Assembly (NCBI GenBank): GCA_937910235.1
Contig: CALENB010000012.1
Span: forward strand, 1 to 41,538
DNA from: an uncultured Myxococcales bacterium
Lineage (GTDB): Bacteria > Myxococcota_A > UBA9042
Reading direction: 5' to 3'
DNA: 41,538 nt
The notes beneath the pieces were generated by a model that worked only from the letters and a program-made list of their open reading frames with translations, made no database searches and was not told the DNA's origin. The translations under genes were made by a program, and so were the position numbers. How positions within the stretch are numbered: the stretch's first letter is position 1; each line of letters opens with the position of its first letter. Positions 34,375-41,538 of this stretch are shown piece after piece.

Positions 34375-34404
34375 AGCATAAGCAGCCAACGCGAGATTCA
34401 GCAA
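34375..34404 (-). promoter_or_regulatory. Weak candidate promoter for pepP
   Basis: On the minus strand TTGCTG (34404-34399) and TATGCT (34380-34375) are 18 bases apart. The -10 matches four of six and the -35 three of six. It is the best pair in the 186-base divergent gap and is weak. A plus-strand TTGACG at 34405-34410 has no convincing -10 partner. Confidence 0.25.
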
Positions 34405-34521
34405 TTGACGGCGTGGACGGCGACGCGACGCTGCAACTTGCGGGCGGCGATGTTAGATCGTCTGTCGGGCCTGCGGTGGCCTGCGTTGCGGGCGTTGCCG
34501 TCCGCGCAACTTGGAGAGCCC

Positions 34522-35286
34522 ATGCCCCGCCCTCTCGTGACTGTGCTTCGGTGTGACGACGTACCTGAGCCCGATCTGTCCCGCCATGGCGACACCCATG
34601 AGCGTATGTTGGCGCATCTGCGTGCGGCCGCAGACCGCGCCGGCTTGGACCTTGCATTTCGGTGCGTCAACGCCCGTGGCGGAGAATTGCCAGCTGAAGA
34701 CGACCCGAGCGCGCTGTTCGTCACCACAGGAAGCGCGACCGACCCGGACTGCGCTGAGCCCTGGGTCGTCGCCCTGACGAGCTGGCTCAGCAGCGCGATC
34801 GCGCAAGGGAAGCCTGTGTATGGGATCTGTTTCGGCCACCAGCTGCTCGCCCGTGCGTTCGGCGGCGCCACAGGTCGCCACCCCGGCGGGTGGGAGGTTG
34901 GCGTGGTGCCCGTTCATCGCGCTTTCCACTTGCCATCCGGCGGCGCGCGCCGTGGTGAGCCGCTGTCACCCCCTGACGCCGCGGCGCCACCGCTCGACGA
35001 CGTGCGGCTGATCATGAGCCACCAGGATGCGGTCCTGCGTCGGCCAGCCCAAGCGATCCCGTGGATGGTTGGCGACTTCTGCGCCGAGCAGGGCTACGTC
35101 CTTCCGGGTGTCGCGGTGACGCTCCAGGGCCACCCCGAGTTCGAGGCCGCGCAGGCATCGGACCTCTACCGCCGCCGGCGTGCGAGCCTCGGAGACGAAA
35201 TGACAGACGCCGCGGTGGCCAGCACACGGACGCGCAACGATGGGGTCGACGTCACCGCCGAGGTGCTCCGGTACTTCCTCGCCTGA
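34522..35286 (+). CDS. Class I glutamine amidotransferase domain protein
   Basis: A stand-alone class I (triad) glutamine amidotransferase of 254 residues. Nucleophile Cys103 is in GICFGHQ, and the His204/Glu206 pair is in GHPEFE. The ATG at 34522 is chosen for GGAGAG just upstream; the open frame before it is not coding in character. This fold hydrolyses glutamine and delivers ammonia, or in stand-alone members such as gamma-glutamyl hydrolases and GMP-synthase-like proteins cleaves gamma-glutamyl bonds. There is no ATP pyrophosphatase domain, so it is not GuaA. The acceptor is unknown. It is divergent from pepP. Confidence 0.9.
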   Translation: MPRPLVTVLRCDDVPEPDLSRHGDTHERMLAHLRAAADRAGLDLAFRCVNARGGELPAEDDPSALFVTTGSATDPDCAEPWVVALTSWLSSAIAQGKPVYGICFGHQLLARAFGGATGRHPGGWEVGVVPVHRAFHLPSGGARRGEPLSPPDAAAPPLDDVRLIMSHQDAVLRRPAQAIPWMVGDFCAEQGYVLPGVAVTLQGHPEFEAAQASDLYRRRRASLGDEMTDAAVASTRTRNDGVDVTAEVLRYFLA

Positions 35287-35398
35287 CGGCGCGCGCGCCC
35301 CGCCAGATCGCTTCGCGAGCGGCCGGCATTTTCGCCCGTGCGACCGCGCAGTTGACAGCACCGGGCGAGGCCAGACAGACTCCCGCGCCTTTGCGGCC

Positions 35399-35416
35399 AA
35401 GAAACGCCTGTTTCTT
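35399..35416. other. Perfect 7-base inverted repeat upstream of the lipoprotein gene 35480
   Basis: AAGAAAC (35399-35405) and GTTTCTT (35410-35416) are perfect complements around a 4-base loop. The stem is AT-rich and not followed by a T-run, so it looks more like an operator than a terminator, 64 bases before the next ATG. A consensus -35 hexamer TTGACA lies at 35352-35357, but no good -10 was found. A 12-base palindrome GGCGCGCGCGCC at 35288-35299 follows the preceding gene. Confidence 0.45.
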
Positions 35417-35479
35417 CGCGTCCTCATGACCTGAGGGCCAGCCAGCAAGCGGCAGCCAACGATCCCTTCGGAGCAGCCC

Positions 35480-36724
35480 ATGAGCCTCGGTTTTCAGATC
35501 AGTTCAGCCCTTTCCCAGCCGCGTCGACCGTCTGCCTCGCTTGTGCGCCCCGCCGTAGCGATGCTGCTGTGCGGCCTACTGGTGGCCTGCAGCGGTGTAC
35601 AATTCGAGCGAGCTGCCGGCGTGAAAGTCTTCCGCACCTTGCCGATGGGCAGCACGGTGACTGCGCAGGAGACCGTCGATGGCCTGCAAACACCCGTGAT
35701 CGTCGTCGGCGTGTTGAAGGTCGACACCAAGACCAAAACCGAAGCGCCAGACGCGGCTGAAGGTGTCCGCCTGCTGAAGAAACACGCTGCCCGATTTGGC
35801 TGTGACGCGGTCGTGGGCGCGGCGGCCAAGAGCACGGCGAAGGTGTTCAAGTCCAAGACCAAGAGCCTCGGCGCGGACGGTCGACCGGTCTACACGGTCG
35901 TCGCTACGACGTCGTGGACCCATCACTGGAGCGCCCAGTGTATTCGGACCGCGAGCGCGCCCACGGAAGCGGTGGTGATGCGGGACAAGTACGGGCGTGT
36001 GCGCCCCGCGACGACGACGGCGAGCGCTGGACAGGCGACATCGGGCAGCAGCGCGTCGAGCGCAGGCGGCGACAACGGCAAGGCCACTGGCAAGGGCGAC
36101 GAGACCCAAACGAAGCCGGCCGCGAAGCCCGCCGGAACCAGAGCGACGACCACAGCCGTAGCTGAGCCCAAAACCACCGCCCCTGCGCCGCTACCGCCGC
36201 TGGACGCGGGCGATCCCAAGCTTGCGAGCGAGGTCGCGCGCGCATTCCTCAGCTTTTCGCGCTACGCGGCGACCGCCAACGCACCGATGCTGTGCAAGTT
36301 GCTCGATTCAGAGCGCGTCTATTTCGACATTCGGACGAAGGAGCCGGCGCACGTGTTCAAGCAAGACATGACCCCCGCGAAGGCCTGCGAGTCGCTCAAG
36401 AGCGGCAAACTGGCGGAATATCTACGTGACTTTGGACCGGCTGAAGTGCACACCGAGATCCCGACGCTGATCCCGTCGCTGTTCCGCGTGCATGGCGGCG
36501 CCTTCCTCAAGCTCGACGAGGCGCGCAATCAGCTCTATCGCACCAAGCTCACGGCCAGTCGCAAAGGCAAGACGCCGCTGCAGTGCGAGATGTACAGCGT
36601 GCTGCCAGCGGGCAACCTCTTCAAGGTGATGCTCGACTGCCGCGGCGTGCGCTCGTACCGCCTGCTGCTGCGCCGTGACGGTCCGAATGACTTCAAGTTG
36701 ATGGCGCTGACTCACCTGCGCTAG
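35480..36724 (+). CDS. Lipoprotein of unknown function
   Basis: The 414-residue product has GGAG before the ATG and a lipoprotein signal with LLVACS as lipobox (Cys near residue 37). Residues ~45-160 form a small domain with GCDAVVG, a motif reminiscent of RcsF/DUF4156-type envelope lipoproteins. A Ser/Thr/Ala/Lys-rich disordered segment (~170-245) follows, then a C-terminal domain of ~165 residues with several Cys that I do not recognise. It acts in the envelope. It is followed after 54 bases by the SppA-like gene, so the two may be an operon. Confidence 0.8.
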   Translation: MSLGFQISSALSQPRRPSASLVRPAVAMLLCGLLVACSGVQFERAAGVKVFRTLPMGSTVTAQETVDGLQTPVIVVGVLKVDTKTKTEAPDAAEGVRLLKKHAARFGCDAVVGAAAKSTAKVFKSKTKSLGADGRPVYTVVATTSWTHHWSAQCIRTASAPTEAVVMRDKYGRVRPATTTASAGQATSGSSASSAGGDNGKATGKGDETQTKPAAKPAGTRATTTAVAEPKTTAPAPLPPLDAGDPKLASEVARAFLSFSRYAATANAPMLCKLLDSERVYFDIRTKEPAHVFKQDMTPAKACESLKSGKLAEYLRDFGPAEVHTEIPTLIPSLFRVHGGAFLKLDEARNQLYRTKLTASRKGKTPLQCEMYSVLPAGNLFKVMLDCRGVRSYRLLLRRDGPNDFKLMALTHLR

Positions 36725-36778
36725 CGACATTCGCGCGGCCTGGCTACCGCCTACGCCGAACGCCATCGGGGAGAGATC

Positions 36779-39409
36779 ATGCAACGGCCAACCGCCGCCC
36801 CATGGCGTCGCGCCAATCGAACGGCGCTGCCGCACGGATCGGTCATCAGCCTGATGCTCGGCCTCGTCGCAGGTCTCTGGGCGACGCCGTCCAGCGCGCA
36901 CGGTGAGATCCAGCGCCGAGCCGACGCCGGGGTGCATTTCGCGGGCAACGCGATCGCGGCGCCACGTGGTGCGCTGTCGCTCAGCACCAACCCGGCCGGA
37001 CTGGCTGAGCTGCGTGACTTCGAAGCGCGTCTGCAGCTCAGCGGCGGCGGGGGCTGGGTCGCTGGCACGCGGGGTGCTGGCTGGGGTGGGTTCTTAGCGG
37101 CCCCGCTCGGAGGCTTGCAGCTTGGATTTGGCGTGGAGCGCGTCGCTGATCTGCCGGACGGCGAGACCGGCGAACCCCGCGGGCCGCTCTCGTTGACTCG
37201 GCTGAGTCTGGCCGCGGCGACGAGCTTCGGGGACCGCCTGTTCGTCGGTTTCGCGGCGCGCGCCCACACCGGAGTCTCAGGTAGCCCGACGTCTTGGGAC
37301 GCAGGCCTGCTGTACCGGCCGTGGTCCTGGATCTCGCTGGCGTGGCGCGTCACCGGCATGACGAGCGCGCCCAACCCTGTCGCCGGCAGCGGCCTGCCGA
37401 CGTTCACGACGCGCTGGTCCTGGGGCTTCGCCCTGCGCCCGTTCAAGGGCAGCGACCGCTTCATGTTCGCCTGGGACGTCACCTGGCCGGCTGGCGACCA
37501 TCGCGGCAGCATCACGGGCCAGATCCGTGCGCGGGTCATCGACGGTCTCGCCGTGGTGGGCGAGTTTCAGCACTACCGTCATAACGCCACGACCGATCAG
37601 ACGCTTGGCGAAGACACTCGGGCGTCGCTGCTGCTCGATTTTGGCTTCGGCAAGTGGGGCGTTGATCTTGGCGCTCGCACCGGCAAGAACGCAGAATCCG
37701 GCGAACGCGGTGGCTTGCAGCTCGGCGTGCGCCTCTCCGGAGACGCGCCAGCCAGCTTGCTCGACGTCGGCGATTCAGCGGTGGTCGTGCCCTTGCGCGG
37801 CAAGATGTCTGAGGAGCCTGGCGCCGACAATCACTTTGGTCTGCTGCTGCTCCGCCTCGATCGCATGGCCGACGATCCGCAGCTGCGGCTCGTCGTGTTT
37901 CGCTCGGATGGCGTGACCTTGACGTGGTCCCAAGTCGAAGAGCTCCGCGCTGCGATCGCGCGATTGCGGGCCCGTGGCAAGCGCACGGCGTGGTACGGCG
38001 CTGGCCTCGGCACCCGCGGCTACATGGTCGCGAGCGCGTGTGAACGCATTGGCCTCTCCGAGACGGGGACCCTCGGCGCACGTGGCTTTGGCGCGGATTT
38101 TGTGGGCCTCTCGCAGGCGCTCACCCGGGTCGGCGTGACGGTGCAGGCCCTGCGCTACGGCGAGTACAAAAGCGGACCGGAGATGTTCACCCGCAAGCAC
38201 ATCTCCAAGCAGCTCGCAGCCACGTACGGTCGCATCATCCGACGACGATGGCGCGACTTCGTCACCGCCGTCGCGACTGGCCGGAGCCTGTCGCCCACGC
38301 AGGTGGAAGCCGCGCTGGCGCGAGGGGTGGCCTTCCCGCAGGACGCGCAACGGGCCCTGCTCATCGACATCGTCGCCGAGCCCAAAGCGTTCGAGCGGCA
38401 ACTGCGCACCTGGGGGCTGCTGGACGCCGATGCGCCGCTGCGCAAGTTCCACGAGGTGCCGCGCCGACGGGTGCGCTGGGGCAGGCGCGACAAGATCGCG
38501 GTGTTGGCGATTCGCGGCAACATCGTCGATGGCAAAAACGGCTCAGGTTTGATGGGCAATCAGGTTGGTGGCGCCGAGATGGCCCGCACGATCGGTGGCC
38601 TCAGGCGCGATGACTCGGTGCGGGCCCTGGTCGCGCGGATCGACTCTGGCGGTGGCGCGGTCTGGGGCAGCGACGCGATGTATCACGCGCTGGTTCGCTT
38701 CTCGAAGAAGAAGCCATCGGTCGCCTCGATGGCCGCGACCGCGGCCAGCGGCGGCTATTGGACGGCGCTCGGCGCGGACCACATCATCGCCAACCGCGCC
38801 ACGATCACGGGCTCCATCGGCATCTGGGTGATCAAGCCAGACATCAGCGGGCTGCTCGGTCGACTCGGGATCGGGGTCAGCCACGTCGGCGCCGGGCCGC
38901 ACGAGGGCGTCACCTCACTCCAGCGGCCCTGGACGACTGCGGAGCAGGCGCTACTTCGGCGCGTGCTCGGACGCTACTACGACGTGTTTTTGCAGCGCGT
39001 CAGCCTGCGCCGCAAGATCGCGCGGCCCAAGCTGCTCACGTTGGCCGAGGGGCGGTTGTGGATGGGCGACGAGGCGGCGGCGAACGGGCTGATCGACGCC
39101 ACCGGTGGGCTGCTCGCAAGCATCGCCGAAGCGCGGGGCCGCGCTGACATCGCTGACGATGACGACGTCGCAGTCGTGTTTCTGCCGAAACCCACGTTTG
39201 CTTCCCGCCTGCGTGCGCGTCTCGGCGTCAGCGTAGGCGCGGTGCTCGGCGCAGAGACGGGCGCCGCCGACGCAGGCCAAGCGGCTGTCATGCGAGCCCT
39301 CCAGAGCGCTGCGGGACCGTGGTTGGGACGCGCGATGCTGTTGGCCAACCTGCCGCGCGGCACGCCGCTTGTGCTCGCGCCTATACTGCCTGACGCCGGC
39401 GGGCGCTGA
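36779..39409 (+). CDS. sppA: S49 signal peptide peptidase (SppA, 67K-type) fused to an N-terminal barrel-like domain
   Basis: The ATG at 36779 has GGGGAGAG upstream. The 876-residue chain starts with a signal peptide (to about residue 41, PSSAHG). Residues ~42-325 read like an outer membrane barrel: an N-terminal ALSLSTNPAGLAELRDF element resembling the FadL/PorV NPAGLA start, then alternating aromatic strands. The S49 tandem follows. The N-terminal protease repeat carries the general-base Lys464 in YGEYKSGPEMFTR, and the C-terminal repeat carries nucleophile Ser657 in AATAASGGYW. Both catalytic residues of the Lys/Ser dyad are present. SppA normally degrades cleaved signal peptides at the inner membrane. 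The extra domain and signal peptide suggest a different location, perhaps periplasmic or outer membrane. Confidence 0.85.
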   Translation: MQRPTAAPWRRANRTALPHGSVISLMLGLVAGLWATPSSAHGEIQRRADAGVHFAGNAIAAPRGALSLSTNPAGLAELRDFEARLQLSGGGGWVAGTRGAGWGGFLAAPLGGLQLGFGVERVADLPDGETGEPRGPLSLTRLSLAAATSFGDRLFVGFAARAHTGVSGSPTSWDAGLLYRPWSWISLAWRVTGMTSAPNPVAGSGLPTFTTRWSWGFALRPFKGSDRFMFAWDVTWPAGDHRGSITGQIRARVIDGLAVVGEFQHYRHNATTDQTLGEDTRASLLLDFGFGKWGVDLGARTGKNAESGERGGLQLGVRLSGDAPASLLDVGDSAVVVPLRGKMSEEPGADNHFGLLLLRLDRMADDPQLRLVVFRSDGVTLTWSQVEELRAAIARLRARGKRTAWYGAGLGTRGYMVASACERIGLSETGTLGARGFGADFVGLSQALTRVGVTVQALRYGEYKSGPEMFTRKHISKQLAATYGRIIRRRWRDFVTAVATGRSLSPTQVEAALARGVAFPQDAQRALLIDIVAEPKAFERQLRTWGLLDADAPLRKFHEVPRRRVRWGRRDKIAVLAIRGNIVDGKNGSGLMGNQVGGAEMARTIGGLRRDDSVRALVARIDSGGGAVWGSDAMYHALVRFSKKKPSVASMAATAASGGYWTALGADHIIANRATITGSIGIWVIKPDISGLLGRLGIGVSHVGAGPHEGVTSLQRPWTTAEQALLRRVLGRYYDVFLQRVSLRRKIARPKLLTLAEGRLWMGDEAAANGLIDATGGLLASIAEARGRADIADDDDVAVVFLPKPTFASRLRARLGVSVGAVLGAETGAADAGQAAVMRALQSAAGPWLGRAMLLANLPRGTPLVLAPILPDAGGR

Positions 39410-39420
39410 GGGCCGACCGA

Positions 39421-39444
39421 CCTCTGCGACTGTGATCGCAGGGG
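39421..39444 (+). terminator. Stem-loop downstream of sppA
   Basis: CCTCTGCGA (39421-39429) pairs with TCGCAGGGG (39436-39444) in a 9-base stem with one T-G wobble and a 6-base loop, starting 12 bases after the sppA stop. No long T-run follows. It is the best terminator-like structure in the window and separates sppA from the next lipoprotein gene. A weaker GCTGGC/GCCAGC pair lies at 39467-39494. Confidence 0.5.
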
Positions 39445-39554
39445 AATCGTCGATTGCGTTTGAGGTGCTGGCCGTAAGGCCGTAGCATGCCAGCGGGAGT
39501 TGGGGCGAGCCACGAGCGGCGGGCGCACACAGCGAGCGCTGCGAGCTTGTGGCG

Positions 39555-41538
39555 ATGAAGGCGGCGATGAAGCGACGTAACCCAACACTGCAGGCCAGTC
39601 CACCAGCCAGACGATCGCCTACGAGCCTGAAAATCCGGCATTTTTTGAGCATTTTATTGGGGACGGCCCTGCTGTGCGCGGGTCCCTTGGCCTGCTCGCC
39701 GGACGCCAGATCGGACGGCCCTGACGCAGGCAGCAACGGTGGCGACGCGCCGTCAAATCTCGACACCGGCAGTCACATCGGACCCGGCGGCCTCTTGATC
39801 TTGAGCGTGAGCCCGAATCGCGGGCCGCTGGCTGAAGGCGACGAAGTGGACATCGCAGGCGCCGGCTTCTTCGAAGATGCGCGGGTCTACTTCGACGCGG
39901 TCGAGGTCGAGGTCACGTTTCGCGGCGGCAGCGCGCACCTGTTCGTCAAACCGCCGCCGCGCGACGTGCCAGGCCGCGTCGACGTCCGGGTCGAAAATCC
40001 GGGCATCGGCAGCGCCGTCGTCAAGCGGGGCTACACGTACCTGGGCACCGTCACCGTCGACAGCGTGCAGCCAGACCGGGGCACCAGCGCCGGCGGCACG
40101 CTCATCACCGTCAAGGGATCGGGGTTTGTGCCCGGTGATCGCATCCTCATTGGCGACCGCGCCGCGTTCCAGAGCGAAGTCATCGACGAACACACGGTCG
40201 TGGCGCTCACACCAGCGCTCACCCTGCCGCAGGGCCAGAGCCGCTCGAAGGTCACCGTCAGCGTGCGACATGCCAGCGGCGTCGCGCTGGCGCCGGGTTC
40301 GTTCACCTATGGCAACCCGCCTCGCGTGACCTCGGTCGAAGCCTCCCTGGTGCCAATGGCGGGCGGATCCGTCGTCTTGCGCGGCGACGCGCTCGACAAC
40401 GCCGAGACGCTGTACATCGACGGTAACAAGGCGGTGCTCGCGGCGGGCGACGCCTCCTCCAGCCGCGGCGCGACGGTGCCGCCGGCGACAGCGGGCGCGA
40501 GCCCGGGCGCCGTGGATCTGCTGATCACCGGCCCTTTCGGCCACACCGTGCTGAGCCCTGCCCTAGCCTACATCGGTGGCGCCAAGCCAGCGCTCTTCGG
40601 GGTCTCACCGGCGAGCGGCGACGTCGCAGGCGGCGAGACGGTGCACGTTCTGGCTGATTTGGCGGGCTCAAAGGCGACTCAGCTGCGTTTTGGCGACACC
40701 GCGACCTCGGTCCAGACCAAGGATGGCAGCCTAGTCGCGGTGGTGCCCGCCCACGTCGCAGGGCTCGTCGACCTCACGCTGGTGACCGACAAAGGCGAGC
40801 TCTCCGTCGCGCAGGGCTTCCGGTACTGGCAGGCGCCGAAGCTCACCAAAGTGAGCCCAGCGACGGGACCGTTGGCGGGCGGCCAGACGGTCGTGCTGTC
40901 TGGCAAGGGCCTCGTCAAAGGCTGCGTAGTCCGTATCGGCAGCTGGTTCGCCAAGATCCTCGACGCCGACGCGGTGGGCGACACCCTGCAAATTCAGACG
41001 CCGCCCGGCGCCGCGGGGCCTGCGGATGTCGAGGTCAGCTGCGGCACCCAGACCGCGCTCCTGCTCGCCGGCTATGCCTACGACAATGGCGGTGTGCAGC
41101 TCGACACCCTGCTGCCAGCCATGGGCGCCTCAGGCGGTGGGACGTGGGTCACGCTGCACGGCGCGGGCTTCGACAAGGCGACCCAGGTCTACTTCGACGG
41201 CAAGATCGCCAACTCGCTCACAGTCGAGGATCCCGGCACGATCACGCTCAAAACCCCGCCACATGACCCTGGCGCGGTCGCGGTCGATGTGATCCGCGGC
41301 GAGCACAGCGACAGCTTGATCGACGGCTTCACCTACTTCAGCCCCACCAACCCGCAAGGCGGCACGTACGGCAGTCCGCTGCAGGGCACGCTCAACGTGA
41401 CGGTGCTCAACATCTACACGCTCAAGCCTGTTGCGCAGGCGTTTGTGCAGGTCGGCCAGCCAGGTCAGCTGGGTTTTCCAAAGTACAGCGGCTACACGGA
41501 CGACGGCGGCCAGATCGTGTTCTCCGGCAACGACGTGC
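39555..41538 (+). CDS. TIG (IPT) repeat lipoprotein (3' partial)
   Basis: The frame is open from ATG 39555 to the end of the window (661 codons) without a stop. ATG 39567 is an alternative, preceded by GAAGG at five bases. The signal has a long basic n-region, the core FLSILLGTALL and lipobox GPLAC, then a Gly/Asp-rich tether. Six successive IPT/TIG domains follow, each opening with a V-x-P-x-x-G-x-x-x-G-G pattern: starts near SVSPNRGPLAEGD, SVQPDRGTSAGG, SVEASLVPMAGG, GVSPASGDVAGG, KVSPATGPLAGG and TLLPAMGASGGG. The last visible residues (TLNVTVLNIYTLKPVAQAFV) look like a carboxypeptidase-regulatory-like beta domain. This is a surface protein, probably adhesive or structural. The GC content drops locally over the signal peptide codons (~39620-39665). 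Confidence 0.88.
   Translation, partial: MKAAMKRRNPTLQASPPARRSPTSLKIRHFLSILLGTALLCAGPLACSPDARSDGPDAGSNGGDAPSNLDTGSHIGPGGLLILSVSPNRGPLAEGDEVDIAGAGFFEDARVYFDAVEVEVTFRGGSAHLFVKPPPRDVPGRVDVRVENPGIGSAVVKRGYTYLGTVTVDSVQPDRGTSAGGTLITVKGSGFVPGDRILIGDRAAFQSEVIDEHTVVALTPALTLPQGQSRSKVTVSVRHASGVALAPGSFTYGNPPRVTSVEASLVPMAGGSVVLRGDALDNAETLYIDGNKAVLAAGDASSSRGATVPPATAGASPGAVDLLITGPFGHTVLSPALAYIGGAKPALFGVSPASGDVAGGETVHVLADLAGSKATQLRFGDTATSVQTKDGSLVAVVPAHVAGLVDLTLVTDKGELSVAQGFRYWQAPKLTKVSPATGPLAGGQTVVLSGKGLVKGCVVRIGSWFAKILDADAVGDTLQIQTPPGAAGPADVEVSCGTQTALLLAGYAYDNGGVQLDTLLPAMGASGGGTWVTLHGAGFDKATQVYFDGKIANSLTVEDPGTITLKTPPHDPGAVAVDVIRGEHSDSLIDGFTYFSPTNPQGGTYGSPLQGTLNVTVLNIYTLKPVAQAFVQVGQPGQLGFPKYSGYTDDGGQIVFSGNDV

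Noticed and set aside
34522-35286. GMP synthase (GuaA)
   Set aside because: Only the glutaminase domain is present; the ATP pyrophosphatase and dimerisation domains are missing.

Overview
The window is GC-rich (roughly two thirds G+C by eye), densely coding DNA from a Gram-negative bacterium. Many secreted lipoproteins with Asp/Gly/Ala/Thr-rich tethers, a Ser/Thr protein kinase, EPND-type repeat proteins, TIG-repeat lipoproteins and a FadL-like outer membrane protein suggest Myxococcota or a related former deltaproteobacterial lineage (for example Bradymonadia). That placement is inferred from gene style, not from a marker gene. No rRNA, tRNA, CRISPR array, transposase or phage gene was recognised, and no gap between genes exceeds about 225 bases.

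Layout. 1-903: 3' part of an acetylpolyamine amidohydrolase/histone deacetylase-family gene. 1063-3637 (minus): a DUF4345 membrane protein and a large multi-pass membrane protein, possibly a GT-C glycosyltransferase. 3861-7915 (plus): a lipoprotein followed 50 bases later by an internally duplicated radical SAM protein. 8034-24366 (plus): a long run of tightly packed genes beginning with a MoxR ATPase, a DUF58 protein, a BatD-like/DUF4381-like/RDD fusion, BatA, a BatB-BatC fusion with EPND repeats and a Lys-rich tail, and a BatD-BatE fusion. It continues without a gap (overlaps of 4, 11 and 16 bases) into a lipoprotein that looks like the periplasmic porter part of an RND pump without membrane helices, a second lipoprotein and a FadL-like beta-barrel. 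24472-28178 (plus): a Cys-rich lipoprotein, a protein with two PilZ-like domains and a secreted esterase. 28219-29268 (minus): an SGNH hydrolase with an Arg-rich tail, divergent from a secreted protein at 29305-30144. 30315-34335 (minus): an unrecognised acidic protein, a transmembrane Ser/Thr kinase and the aminopeptidase PepP. 34522-41538 (plus): a class I glutamine amidotransferase, a lipoprotein, an SppA-type S49 peptidase fused to an N-terminal barrel-like domain, and a TIG-repeat lipoprotein cut by the window end.

How it may work. MoxR/Bat systems pair an AAA+ ATPase with membrane-anchored von Willebrand A proteins and periplasmic partners, and are linked to envelope stress and aerotolerance. 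Here the usual set is compacted by gene fusion. Two of the fusions keep what look like former signal peptides as internal membrane segments. The set appears to be co-translated with an RND-porter-like lipoprotein and an outer membrane barrel. The strongest candidate for an undescribed system is therefore an extended Bat operon that reaches the outer membrane (inference). The second is the tandem radical SAM enzyme, whose two halves have matching cysteine layouts. A side theme is a set of short tandem repeats with a 15-base period, both in coding and non-coding DNA, including one that duplicates a lipobox.
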